Shown piece after piece: positions 1 to 8,752 of a stretch of DNA of 64,000 nucleotides. Position numbers and translations under genes: made by a program. A model generated the notes under the pieces. That model made no database searches. It was not told the DNA's origin and saw only the letters and a program-made list of their open reading frames with translations. The stretch comes from Clostridia bacterium (GTDB lineage Bacteria > Bacillota > Clostridia > Oscillospirales > Acutalibacteraceae). The stretch is taken from assembly GCA_017516745.1 (NCBI GenBank), contig JAFXBF010000002.1, positions 124,001-188,000 of the forward strand, read 5' to 3'. Each line of letters opens with the position of its first letter. Position 1 is the stretch's first letter.

Positions 1-2456
1 ACTTCTTCAACCTTACCGTCGGGGTTGATGCGGAAGGTCTTTATCTCGTGGGGCAGGAAATCAACCCTGAATGCGGCGTCAAACATATCGCAGAAGATGT
101 TTGTTCTCGTTTTCTTGCCCTTGGCCTCGAAGCAACGGAGAATAGCTGCACCTGAGCCGTCCTCGCTGAATTTGAAAGCTGTTGCGATAATGTTGTCTGC
201 GCTGATTTCAAGGAAGCTTGCCTTTTGCTCTCTGCCCTTGCCCTTGTGATAACCCTCGGCTATTGCAACGGGACGGCAGTTGAACTTTGCGGCAAGGTTC
301 ATGATTTCCGTTTCTTCAACCTCACCCTCGTGGGGGAAGATTGCGTACTCAAACCTCTGCATACCTTCATCGGTAAAGTTAAAGTCTGCTGCAGGTCTGG
401 GTGAATAGTGGTCTGCGAAAATTACGTTTCTGATGGCCGTCAGGCGCAGCATCGTGCCGGGGCAGTCATAGCTGTACTTGCTGTCGTTGATAACTGCAAG
501 GCCGACTCTCTTGCCGTTGACGGTTGAGGTGATATCAGCCCACTGCTGTGTCGGCTCTTCTTCGCCGTTGCACGGGCGCTTGATATAGCCGCAGGGGATT
601 TCATAAGTTGAAATCTCGTCTGTGCCGCCGATATCAAACGGAATTTTAAGCATTGTGAACTGCTCGCTCCAGTTAGCCTTGCACTTTACACGGACTGTCT
701 TCTTGCCCTCTGTCAGGCAGAATTCCTGTGTAAGAGTAGAGGTGTTGAAGGTGTACTTTATTCTTACACTTGCACGAAGCGGACCTTTTTCAACAAGCTC
801 AATGCTGCTGACATTCATTGTGCCCTTGATATCGTGGAACTTAAACACGTTGTGTGCCCATGTATCTGTCTTATGGTCATCAATAACTGTGGGTACGGCA
901 AGTGCAGCATTTGCCGCAAAATCGTTGCCGCTTGTCTTGTCAATAAATTTTGAAATACCGCCGATAGCCTTGTCAAATTCAACTCTGACAAGCTCGTTTT
1001 CCATAAATATAACGTCGCCGTCGCCGCAGGTCAGCTTGCTTTCCTGCTCGGGCTCATCGTCGCTTTCAAAATACAGCCAGTAGGTCGCATAGCCGAGTGC
1101 AGGCACCTTTGCCATAAACAGCGTGTCAAGGTGGCTGTCGTTGGAGCGTGAGGAGCGGACGTTCTGGAAGAGAACATCGTTACCCTCGCTGTCAGTAACT
1201 CTTTCGGACAGGTGGTAAACTCTTATCGGCATTTCAACCTCAAAGGAGTGGGGATTGAATACAACAATCGGACGGGGGAAATCCGCACGTGCGCCGAGGT
1301 TGCGTACCTCTGTGCTTACGGGGTCGGATACACCTTCAACCCAGGTGTCAATCTGTCTTGCGATTTTAATAAGAGCGGTGTTATAAATTTTGGAGGCAAC
1401 ATCAAGAGCGTAGCCCGTGCTCTCCTTTACATCCTCATAAGCCTCCATAATAGAGCAACCGCAGAGTATATCGTGGAACTGGTTGAAGCAGACGTTGCGC
1501 CAGGCTTCGGCAAATTCCTTCGTTGCAGGCATTGCACCTGTAACCTTTGAAGCAACCGTGTTGAACTTTTCTGCCGCTGCAAGGCGGTTTTCAGCCTTTC
1601 TGTTGAGCTGTTTAACCATTGATGTTGCCGAATAACAGCCGCTTGCGTGGTGCTGAAGGTCGTCTGTCCATACAGGGATATCAAGGGGAGTGACAAGCAT
1701 CTGCTGGAAGAATTCATCGGGTGTGGAGAATTCAAGCTCGCAGAAGCCGTCTTCCTCCATCTTGTTCTGTAAGTATTCAATATCGCCTCTTGTCGGGCCG
1801 CCGCCGTGGTTGCCTATACCGTAGAAGAGCATCATACCGTGGCCGCTTTCTTTGGCTCTCTCGGAGTATTCGTCAATCTTCTTTCCGAGATGTTCGGGGC
1901 CGCTGTGGCCGTAGCCCTCGGGAATGTGGTAGGTGAGCACACGGCTGCCGTCGGGACTTTCCCACCAGAACATATTCTCGGGAATTTCGGCGTTTTCGTG
2001 CTGGCCGGGGCGCATCATAACATAAGCGCTCATACCGCCCTGTCTTAAAAGCTGGGGAAGCATAGCGTTGTGGCCGAAGGAGTCAACATTGTAGCCGGTC
2101 TTGCAGATTTTGCCGAACTTTTCATAGTAGTAAAGCTGGCTGTAAAGAGCCTGTCTTGCAAAGCTTTCACCGCTGGGCATATTGCAGTCGGGCTGTACCC
2201 ACCAGCCGTTAACCGGAAACCAGCGTTCTTTTTTTACCATTTCCTGAATTTCCGCAAACATCTCGGGGTCAATTTCTTCAACCCAGCGGTAATAAGCGGC
2301 GGAGGAGCAGGTGAAAACAAAATCGTCATATTCTTTAAGTCTGTCAAGTGCACTGCGGAAGGTCTGCATTACTTCGTTACAGCCCTCCTGCCAGCGCCAC
2401 AGCCAGATAGGGTCAAGGTGAGCGTTGCCTGTAAGATGAATTGTGTGTTTGGGCAT
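1..2456 (-). CDS. GH38 family alpha-mannosidase (C-terminus off the left edge)
   Basis: Partial gene; 818 codons are visible and the stop lies beyond base 1. It should hydrolyse terminal alpha-mannosyl residues of glycans. The start MPKHTIHLTGNAHLDPIWLW has the GH38 zinc-binding HxD (H13, D15); NVDSFGHN supplies the probable nucleophile D125 and FYGIGNHGGGPT another zinc histidine. The C-terminal part reads as the beta-sandwich half of the family. There is no signal peptide, so it is probably cytoplasmic and acts on imported oligosaccharides. The ATG at 2456-2454 is preceded by AGGAGG. It lies 13 bp after an unknown gene on the same strand (2470-4251), so the two are probably co-transcribed; a GPH symporter is nearby. 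Family assignment is firm, the exact linkage is not. Confidence 0.92.
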   Translation of the reverse strand, partial: MPKHTIHLTGNAHLDPIWLWRWQEGCNEVMQTFRSALDRLKEYDDFVFTCSSAAYYRWVEEIDPEMFAEIQEMVKKERWFPVNGWWVQPDCNMPSGESFARQALYSQLYYYEKFGKICKTGYNVDSFGHNAMLPQLLRQGGMSAYVMMRPGQHENAEIPENMFWWESPDGSRVLTYHIPEGYGHSGPEHLGKKIDEYSERAKESGHGMMLFYGIGNHGGGPTRGDIEYLQNKMEEDGFCELEFSTPDEFFQQMLVTPLDIPVWTDDLQHHASGCYSATSMVKQLNRKAENRLAAAEKFNTVASKVTGAMPATKEFAEAWRNVCFNQFHDILCGCSIMEAYEDVKESTGYALDVASKIYNTALIKIARQIDTWVEGVSDPVSTEVRNLGARADFPRPIVVFNPHSFEVEMPIRVYHLSERVTDSEGNDVLFQNVRSSRSNDSHLDTLFMAKVPALGYATYWLYFESDDEPEQESKLTCGDGDVIFMENELVRVEFDKAIGGISKFIDKTSGNDFAANAALAVPTVIDDHKTDTWAHNVFKFHDIKGTMNVSSIELVEKGPLRASVRIKYTFNTSTLTQEFCLTEGKKTVRVKCKANWSEQFTMLKIPFDIGGTDEISTYEIPCGYIKRPCNGEEEPTQQWADITSTVNGKRVGLAVINDSKYSYDCPGTMLRLTAIRNVIFADHYSPRPAADFNFTDEGMQRFEYAIFPHEGEVEETEIMNLAAKFNCRPVAIAEGYHKGKGREQKASFLEISADNIIATAFKFSEDGSGAAILRCFEAKGKKTRTNIFCDMFDAAFRVDFLPHEIKTFRINPDGKVEE

Positions 2457-2469
2457 CTTCGTTTCCTCC

Positions 2470-4251
2470 TTAGTCCTCTATAAATCCGTAATATTTGCCT
2501 ATCCAGTAAGCAAAGGTGTAAACATAGCAGCTTTCAACAACGTAAATTCCGCCCGAATCCTCGTTCTTGTATTCCCACGGGTTGCGGTCGTACTTTGCAA
2601 TAAAGTGCTCGTCGGGCTGAAGCTTGAACGATGTTTCGCAGTAATCGTAATTCCAGCGGTGCTTCTTGGCAACATCGTATCTTGTTTCCATTGAAACACC
2701 TGCTGCAAGACGGCTGACGTTGAAACGCTCGAACCATTTTGCGTTCTGCTCAAGGTCAAGCCCCTCACAGCCGACACTTAAAGCAAACGGATATTCGTAG
2801 CCGGGGTTGTTTTCACGGCAGACCGTGCCTCTCCAACTGTCAAAAGCACGTGTGTAGATATCAAGGAGCTTTTCGTCCTTTTCGAGTATTGAAAGCATCC
2901 AGAACGATGAAACGGCAAGCATATTGTCGCCGTACATAAGCTCTGTTGCAATGTCGCCGCCCTCAAGCAAGGAGGTCTGATATGCTCTGTCAAAATGCTT
3001 GAGTGTGAGGTCGGCGTAGCCCATATCAAGGAGCTTCTGGTATTCGTCTGTCCATCTCTGCTCACCTGTTATGTATTCCGCTACCTTAAGGTAGGCGAGA
3101 AGCTCTGCGGAGTTGAGGCAGGCATCTGCCCAGCCCATATAAGTGTTGAAGTAATCATGATTCCATTTTGCCCATGTTGTCGGCTTGCCGTTACACTCCA
3201 TAAGCTGGTAGCCGTTGTCAACAATGTGGCTCATAAGTCCCTTTGCAGACTGCTTGATAAGCTCGTCAAGGTCGGGGTCAACATCCTGCAGGAACATATG
3301 CGAGAAGAGCATATTCATAAAATGACCCGTGATTTCGTCGCTGCTGGTGTCGCCCTTGTAAACAAGTCCATCTTCCGTGTAGCCGTGTTCTGTGAAGCAG
3401 CGGCGCAGTCTTTCGGGAATTGGTGCGCTTGCATCAATTTCAAGTCCGAAAATGCCTTTCTTGACTGTATCTGTTGTTTCCACGCCGACAGCCTTGTCGC
3501 CCTGTATGCGGTAGAAAAGACCGTCATCCGGAACAGGCTCGTCGGGTGCAAGGTAGCTTCTGGCAACAAAGCCGTTGCCTCTCTTTGAAACATAAAGGTG
3601 AAGAAGGCAGGTTTCACAGGTTCTGATTGCAAGCTCCTTTGCGGCTATGGTTTCGGGTGCTTCGTCGCCAAGCTCTCTGCGCAGTGTTGCAAAGCGGAAA
3701 AGCGTACCGACGGAAAACCATGATGTGAAGCCGCCGTCGTTGTCGGAATGGCCGTAGGGTACCTTTGAGGAAAGGTCACGGGGCTTTGCAAGGCGCTTCT
3801 GGCTCATCATACCTCTTCTGTTAACGATTTTAAGCGATTCGTCAAGCAGCATTTCAGCCTTTTCTCTTGTTGAAACGGGCTTCATTTCAATATGTGTAAC
3901 GCCTGTTTCGGTCTGTACCCATACGCCCTTGTCGCCGTCGGGTATCATTGAAACAACCTTGTTGTCGTAAAGGTAGCGGTTTGCAGTGAAGTGCATAGCC
4001 TTATCGTCGTCATCATCAGCAACGGCATCCCAACGGGTGACACCGCCGTCCGAGCCGAGCCAGAGCACACCGTCGGCACTTACTGCCGAGCAGGTGTAAT
4101 CCTTTTTTCTTGAGGGCAGGGGATAGCGTATGCCCGAAAGGTCAGGCACTTGAGCCTTTGCGCTAAAGAGCTGCTGCGGAATTGCCGCATCGTCCTTTGC
4201 GTAAAAACTGCAGAAGCGGTTGAGTGTTGTACGCAGTTTGATAGTGTTCAT
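2470..4251 (-). CDS. Hypothetical 593-aa protein, possible carbohydrate-active (alpha/alpha)-barrel protein
   Basis: I do not recognise the family. Residues about 40-130 hold short WLGSDGGVTRWD and GVWVQTETGVTHIE stretches that resemble the beta-propeller repeats of sensor proteins. The rest is helical and rich in W, Y and H (for example WAKWNHDYFNTYMGWADACLNS), like (alpha/alpha)6-barrel glycoside hydrolases, epimerases or lyases. No signal peptide is seen. It is directly upstream of, and probably co-transcribed with, the GH38 mannosidase, which suggests a role in breaking down the same glycan. The catalytic activity cannot be named from sequence. It could equally be a non-enzymatic glycan-binding protein. 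Confidence 0.75.
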   Translation of the reverse strand: MNTIKLRTTLNRFCSFYAKDDAAIPQQLFSAKAQVPDLSGIRYPLPSRKKDYTCSAVSADGVLWLGSDGGVTRWDAVADDDDDKAMHFTANRYLYDNKVVSMIPDGDKGVWVQTETGVTHIEMKPVSTREKAEMLLDESLKIVNRRGMMSQKRLAKPRDLSSKVPYGHSDNDGGFTSWFSVGTLFRFATLRRELGDEAPETIAAKELAIRTCETCLLHLYVSKRGNGFVARSYLAPDEPVPDDGLFYRIQGDKAVGVETTDTVKKGIFGLEIDASAPIPERLRRCFTEHGYTEDGLVYKGDTSSDEITGHFMNMLFSHMFLQDVDPDLDELIKQSAKGLMSHIVDNGYQLMECNGKPTTWAKWNHDYFNTYMGWADACLNSAELLAYLKVAEYITGEQRWTDEYQKLLDMGYADLTLKHFDRAYQTSLLEGGDIATELMYGDNMLAVSSFWMLSILEKDEKLLDIYTRAFDSWRGTVCRENNPGYEYPFALSVGCEGLDLEQNAKWFERFNVSRLAAGVSMETRYDVAKKHRWNYDYCETSFKLQPDEHFIAKYDRNPWEYKNEDSGGIYVVESCYVYTFAYWIGKYYGFIED

Positions 4252-4279
4252 TTTATTCTCCTTGCGTTTTAAATTTTTA

Positions 4280-4307
4280 TTGACAAGTGGAAATCACTTA
4301 ATTTAAT
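4280..4307 (+). promoter_or_regulatory. Candidate sigma-A promoter with small inverted repeat
   Basis: TTGACA (4280-4285) and TTTAAT (4302-4307) are 16 bp apart, upstream of the YkgJ-like gene. The spacer holds the inverted repeat AAGTG-GAAAT-CACTT, a possible operator. Seen directly; function is inferred. Confidence 0.4.
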
Positions 4308-4331
4308 ATGTAGCTGAAAGGTGTGATTACA

Positions 4332-4835
4332 TTGAAAATTGAAAATAAATCCTTGAGAGAGGCTTATGCGCTTATCGAAAATGCAACTCCGCTGGGTTAT
4401 GCCGATTGCGGTCTTGCCTGCGGTGCCGTATGCTGTACCGATAAAACTGGCGACAGTATGGAGCTTTTTCCCCATGAAAAGGAAATCTTCTCTTCACTTG
4501 ACGGCTTTGAGGTTGTTGACGGTGAAGTACCCCTCGTAAAATGCAACGGATGCTGCTCAAGAGAGCAAAGACCGCTTGCCTGCCGCATTTATCCTCTGTT
4601 TCCACTTGTTGTGAATGAGGACGGTGAGGATAAAATCCGTGTCATTTATGACCCGAGGGCTTCACACGCCTGTCCGTTGGCAAGTGAAAGAGTAAGGCTC
4701 GACCGTCGCTTTTTAAGAGCGGTAAGGCGTGCAGGCAAATACCTGCTTAAAGATAACGAAACGGCAGAATACCTTAAGAAAACAAGTGAGTTTTTAAAAG
4801 AGCTTATCGAGCTTGAAATAAAACTCGGGCTCTGA
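4332..4835 (+). CDS. YkgJ-like cysteine-cluster protein (putative metal-binding)
   Basis: 167 aa. The cysteines (DCGLACGAVCC, then VKCNGCCSREQRPLACRIYPLFP, then HAC) match the zinc/iron-chelating YkgJ-type family. Biochemical role is unknown and no catalytic motif is visible. I place the start at TTG 4332 because AAAGGTG lies 8 nt before it; the upstream GTG at 4323 is part of that ribosome site. The stop at 4833-4835 directly abuts the stop of the convergent symporter gene at 4836, so there is no room for a terminator between them. Confidence 0.75.
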   Translation: MKIENKSLREAYALIENATPLGYADCGLACGAVCCTDKTGDSMELFPHEKEIFSSLDGFEVVDGEVPLVKCNGCCSREQRPLACRIYPLFPLVVNEDGEDKIRVIYDPRASHACPLASERVRLDRRFLRAVRRAGKYLLKDNETAEYLKKTSEFLKELIELEIKLGL

Positions 4836-6203
4836 TTATCTTTTGCCTGCAAGCTCTGCCTGGACTTCTTCTTTTTTCTTGCCTGTGTAATCGTTGAATA
4901 TCATCGGGATAATTGCAAGTGCAAAGCCGATTACGGGCAGAAGGGTAATCATAAAGAACAGACCGTCCTTTGTGGTTTCACTCTGCGGCTGAATAACATC
5001 GTTGATGGGCTGTACAAAGTTGCTGACCTTAAGCACAACGCTTGTTGCAAAGGTTGCAATACCTGCGGAAACCTTGCTTAAGAAGGTCTGGAACGCAAAG
5101 CACACGCCTTCAATGTGAACACCGCTCTTCCAACGGGCGTAATCTGCGCTGTCGGCAATAAGTGCATAGGTGATAACGTTGTATATACCGAGCGGTATGC
5201 CCATAAAGATAAAGCAGATAAGCAGTACATAAATGTTTGAATAACCGATAAACCACAGCGCAAGGTGGGATATTACGCCGAAAACCGATGCGCCGATATA
5301 AATTGCCTTGAGCGAAAATCTCTTGCGCAGGAAGGGCAGAAGCACCATTGCGGGCACCATACCCACACCTATGGCAACTGTCATTGCCGTGAGCAGTATT
5401 CCCTGCGGAATAATTCCGCTGTCCTCAACAAGATAATTGTAAACATAGCTTGCCGAAACATTGGCCATTACGGTGGTGGAGCCGAGTACAGTCGAAAGAA
5501 CGACGATTATAAGTACCTTGTTGCTCATAACCGCCTTAACCGTGGTCTTGAGCGGCAGGCTTTCTTTTGTCTGTTCAACTCTTTCCTTGGTGTTGAAGAA
5601 GGCAAGGCTTGAAAGCACCGTGCCCAGTACGGCAAAGATGATTGCGGAAACGAAGAAGCCTTTTTTGAGGCCGAGTGCGTTGTCAGCAATAAACAGGGGA
5701 ATAAGTACGGTCGGAATAATTCCGCCTGCCGTACTGCCGAGACGTGCCGTTGAAATGAAAGAGGTTCTTTCGCTTTCAAGCGGTGTGATAACCGAGCTTA
5801 AGCCCCAAAACGGAACATCCTGAACGGTGAAGCAGATACCCCAGAGTATATAGGTTACTGCCGCATAAGCAATCTTTGCACCCATTGACTGGAACGAGGG
5901 CGTGAAGAACAGCAGAACGGTGGCAATGCCTATGGGCAGGGGAGAAAACAGCAGATAGGGACGCATCTTACCCCACTTGGATTTCGTGTGGTCAACGATG
6001 TAGCCCATAAGCGGGTCGTTGAGTGCGTCGAAAACTCTGCCGCCGAGGATTATGTAACCGGCAACGATGGGGTCGATGCCGGCGGCGTCGGTGTAAAAGC
6101 GAAGGAGGAACATTGACATAATCGTGTAAATGCCGCTTCTGCCAAAGGCGGCAACGGTGAACGATATGCGTTCCTTGGTTGTCAGTATTTTTTCTTTCAT
6201 CAT
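4836..6203 (-). CDS. GPH-family (MelB-like) sugar:cation symporter
   Basis: 455 aa with about 12 hydrophobic segments. The N-terminal loop GGRVFDALNDPLMGYIVDHTKSKWGKMRPYL is the glycoside-pentoside-hexuronide symporter signature. It should couple uptake of a glycoside or oligosaccharide to Na+ or H+ across the inner membrane. Length is normal for the family. The substrate is not readable. The nearby mannosidase suggests a mannose-containing glycan, but that is inference because a divergent gene separates them. Start is either of two adjacent ATGs (6203 or 6200). Confidence 0.9.
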   Translation of the reverse strand: MMKEKILTTKERISFTVAAFGRSGIYTIMSMFLLRFYTDAAGIDPIVAGYIILGGRVFDALNDPLMGYIVDHTKSKWGKMRPYLLFSPLPIGIATVLLFFTPSFQSMGAKIAYAAVTYILWGICFTVQDVPFWGLSSVITPLESERTSFISTARLGSTAGGIIPTVLIPLFIADNALGLKKGFFVSAIIFAVLGTVLSSLAFFNTKERVEQTKESLPLKTTVKAVMSNKVLIIVVLSTVLGSTTVMANVSASYVYNYLVEDSGIIPQGILLTAMTVAIGVGMVPAMVLLPFLRKRFSLKAIYIGASVFGVISHLALWFIGYSNIYVLLICFIFMGIPLGIYNVITYALIADSADYARWKSGVHIEGVCFAFQTFLSKVSAGIATFATSVVLKVSNFVQPINDVIQPQSETTKDGLFFMITLLPVIGFALAIIPMIFNDYTGKKKEEVQAELAGKR

Positions 6204-6309
6204 AAAAAACCGCTTTCCTTGTTTTGGATATTAATGGTTATATTTTATAATAACTTTTTTCTTTTTTCAAGGCTTTTATTATAAATTATACAAAATTAAT
6301 TACTCCCTT

Positions 6310-6867
6310 TTATTCTTCCTCTTCAAACGGCTCAACTCCGCCCGAAATCAGCGTTTCAAAACAGGTGTCCCTGCCTTGAATTTCAAAACGTATGCCTTCA
6401 ATGTGCAGGTAGCGGATGTAGGCGTAATCGTAGCTGCTCAGCTTGCGGTTGTAATAATCGTCCGAATGTGAGGCGATATAAATTTCGTTATCCTGCTTGT
6501 CAATTACGATGACAGTGTGGTAAAACAGCCCTTCTTCATTACCAAGCTGAATAACATCGCCTCTTTCAATTCTGTCAGCCGTCACTTCGGTTGCAAACGG
6601 GCCCTGCTCTTTGTTGTTTACCATAAAATCATAAAAAAACTGAACTCCGCTCCACGAGGGTGTGCGGTCGTTTGACGAAATATAGTACCATCCGTAGGTG
6701 GGTGTGTAATTCATAACGCAGCCGCCTGCAAAAATGCACTGCGAAACAAAGTTTGTGCAGTCACCGCCTATGCCGTTGAAGTTGAAAAACAGCGGATTGC
6801 GGTCAAGTGCCCAGCGCTTTGCGTATTCAAGTGCTTTTTCACGGTTGTATTCTTTTGTCACAAACAT
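6310..6867 (-). CDS. Amidase_6-domain protein (putative cysteine amidase)
   Basis: 185 aa. YNREKALEYAKRWAL, then GIGGDCTNFVSQC (nucleophile Cys), GWYY and the late YHTVIVI and IASHS match the putative amidase domain found in Firmicutes spore and cell-wall proteins. Residues fit an NlpC/P60-like Cys/His fold. There is no clear signal peptide, so the substrate is not evident. An AGGAGG site precedes ATG 6867. The domain call is fairly firm and the role is not. Confidence 0.82.
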   Translation of the reverse strand: MFVTKEYNREKALEYAKRWALDRNPLFFNFNGIGGDCTNFVSQCIFAGGCVMNYTPTYGWYYISSNDRTPSWSGVQFFYDFMVNNKEQGPFATEVTADRIERGDVIQLGNEEGLFYHTVIVIDKQDNEIYIASHSDDYYNRKLSSYDYAYIRYLHIEGIRFEIQGRDTCFETLISGGVEPFEEEE

Positions 6868-6919
6868 CGGGTAAAACCTCCTTCATAAAGCCTTATACCG
6901 CATTTTATGAATTTTGCGG

Positions 6920-6948
6920 TTGAAAGTTCGTATATGAAGTGTTATAAT
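6920..6948 (+). promoter_or_regulatory. Sigma-A promoter of the DUF554 gene
   Basis: TTGAAA (6920-6925), a 17-bp spacer, TATAAT (6943-6948). It lies 31 bp upstream of the ATG at 6980, in the divergent intergenic region. Confidence 0.6.
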
Positions 6949-6979
6949 CGTTTGCAGTTTTGTTTGGAGATGTTTATTT

Positions 6980-7681
6980 ATGGATAAATTGTTTGCGCTT
7001 ACGGGAAGCTTTGTGAATGTGGTGCTTGTTGTTGCGGGCGGCTCAATAGGTCTTCTGCTCAAAAAAGGTCTGCCCGAAAGGGTGTCCGACGCTGTAATGA
7101 AGGCTATGGGTCTTTGCGTGCTGTTTATCGGTATTGACGGTGCGCTTGAGGGCACAAACGCTCTTGTTGCCGTTATTTCAATGGCAATCGGCACTATAAT
7201 CGGCAGTTGGCTTGACCTGGACAAGCGTATAAATAATGTTGCTTCAAAAATCGAAAAGAAGCTTACAAAACCGGGCGAAAAAGCTCAGTTTGCCGAGGGC
7301 TTTGTTTCGGCAACCCTGCTTTTCTGTATCGGCGCAATGGCTATAGTCGGCTCGCTTGACAGCGGTATTTCCGGCGACCACGAAACGCTTATCACAAAAT
7401 CCGTAATCGACGGTGTAACATCAATCGTGCTTGCTTCAACCCTCGGCTGGGGTGTGCTTGCAAGTGCCGTGCCCGTATTTTTGTATCAGGGCACGATAAC
7501 GGTGCTTTCGGGCTTTATAGCACCGCTTCTCAACGATTACACTGTTGCACATATGACCTGTGTCGGCTCGTTGCTGATTATTGCGATAGGCCTGAATATG
7601 CTTAAAATTACAAATATCAAGGTTATGAACAGCCTGCCTGCGGTGTTTTTACCGATTGCAGTATGTGCTTTCCTGAAGTAA
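6980..7681 (+). CDS. DUF554 family integral membrane protein
   Basis: 233 aa, about six or seven hydrophobic segments. GSFVNVVLVVAGGSIGLLLKKGLPE, GLCVLFIGIDGAL, GTIIGSWLDLDKRI and FCIGAMAIVGSLDSGISGDH follow the DUF554 pattern with its glycine-rich helices. Transport or channel function has been suggested for the family but is not settled. It has its own promoter and is followed by the lipoprotein pair, which also has its own promoter, so it is probably monocistronic. Confidence 0.88.
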   Translation: MDKLFALTGSFVNVVLVVAGGSIGLLLKKGLPERVSDAVMKAMGLCVLFIGIDGALEGTNALVAVISMAIGTIIGSWLDLDKRINNVASKIEKKLTKPGEKAQFAEGFVSATLLFCIGAMAIVGSLDSGISGDHETLITKSVIDGVTSIVLASTLGWGVLASAVPVFLYQGTITVLSGFIAPLLNDYTVAHMTCVGSLLIIAIGLNMLKITNIKVMNSLPAVFLPIAVCAFLK

Positions 7682-7715
7682 AACAAAAATTTACGATTTT
7701 GTTATCATTTTATTA

Positions 7716-7745
7716 TTGACTAATACGTATGTTTTTTGGTATAGT
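7716..7745 (+). promoter_or_regulatory. Strong sigma-A promoter of the lipoprotein pair
   Basis: TTGACT (7716-7721), an 18-bp spacer, TATAGT (7740-7745), 57 bp before the first lipoprotein start, which itself has a GAGAGGG ribosome site. Confidence 0.65.
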
Positions 7746-7801
7746 GTACGAAGAGGCTTATTAATGCCCAAACCAAATCTTGAAATGAGAGGGATAATCC
7801 A

Positions 7802-8686
7802 ATGAAAAAAGTACTTACCTCAGTTCTCGCACTGCTCATGGCAGCAATCATGGTTCTCACATTTGCAGCTTGCGGCGGCAACGATGAACCCGAAACCACA
7901 ACAGAAGCTCCCGTAGCTCAGTCCACAGATGCAGTTGATGCAACAGAAGCTCCGTCCGAGGTTGAGTCCACAGAGGCTGCTTCCGAGGCAGAGTCCACAG
8001 AGCCCGCTTCCGAAGTTGAATCCACAGAAGCTGCTTCCGAAGCAGAATCTACAGAGGCAGAAGAAGTTGTTGCTCCCACAGCAAAGGCTGACATCGTAGC
8101 TCTCTACAACGAAGCTACTGCATACGCAAAGTCCGCAAAGCCCGGCTTCAAGAAGACAGTTACAACAGAGCTCCAGAACCTTGATATGGGCGCTATCGGT
8201 AAGCTCGATATGGTTCGTGACGCTGTCGGCAGCTTCCTTGGCGAAGGTACAGAAACAGCTACAGCCGCAAAGGGCAAGGCTTCTGACGAAATCGTTAAGA
8301 GCACACTTTCCGCAGCAGACGTTACAGCAGCTACCTGCAAGCTTTCCGCTGACGGCAAGTACTACGAAGTAGAAATCACAGTTAAGAACGAAACAAACCC
8401 CCTCAAGGGTAAGAGCGCTCTCAACAAGTTCACAAACGACTACAAGGACATCAACGAAATGCACGAAGGCCTCGCTTCCGAGGGTGCATCCGCTGAAACA
8501 ATTACCTGCACAGTTAAGACAGCTACAATCAAGGCTAAGATTGCTGTTGCTGACAAGTCCTTCAGCGCACTTGATTACACAATCAAGATTGATACCGTCC
8601 TTACAAAGGTTCACTACATTCTCACAATCAAGCAGGGTGCAGGCGTTATCTACACAACCGCAAAGTTTGCTAACTTCGCATATTAA
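7802..8686 (+). CDS. Secreted lipoprotein A with repeat linker (paralogue of lipoprotein B)
   Basis: 294 aa. A lipoprotein signal peptide ends in FAAC-GGNDEPE, so it should be lipidated and surface-anchored. Residues about 30-85 are a low-complexity linker of 9-residue STEAASEVE-type repeats, a typical extended cell-wall spacer. The C-terminal domain of about 200 residues is not recognised; its KFTNDY...E..HEGLASEG segment aligns with the paralogue. Codon choice is very biased (AAC, AAG, GCT, CTC), suggesting high expression. The second copy starts 66 bp downstream, and both end before one terminator at 9659. Confidence 0.8.
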   Translation: MKKVLTSVLALLMAAIMVLTFAACGGNDEPETTTEAPVAQSTDAVDATEAPSEVESTEAASEAESTEPASEVESTEAASEAESTEAEEVVAPTAKADIVALYNEATAYAKSAKPGFKKTVTTELQNLDMGAIGKLDMVRDAVGSFLGEGTETATAAKGKASDEIVKSTLSAADVTAATCKLSADGKYYEVEITVKNETNPLKGKSALNKFTNDYKDINEMHEGLASEGASAETITCTVKTATIKAKIAVADKSFSALDYTIKIDTVLTKVHYILTIKQGAGVIYTTAKFANFAY

Positions 8687-8752
8687 TCAGTACTTTTAGT
8701 CGGGTACGAAACCGATTAGAATAAAAACTATCCAACGAAAGGAATTTTTACC

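Noticed and set aside
2995-3588. Plus-strand frame of 197 codons inside the 593-aa gene
   Set aside because: Antisense shadow; the minus-strand gene is coherent and coupled to GH38.
7930-8070. Possible CRISPR or other direct-repeat array in the lipoprotein gene
   Set aside because: The repeats are contiguous coding units of STEAASEVE with no spacers.
7820-8614. Long reverse-strand reading frame opposite the first lipoprotein
   Set aside because: It is a Cys-rich mirror of the biased codons in the real gene (lipobox, ribosome site and promoter are on the plus strand).
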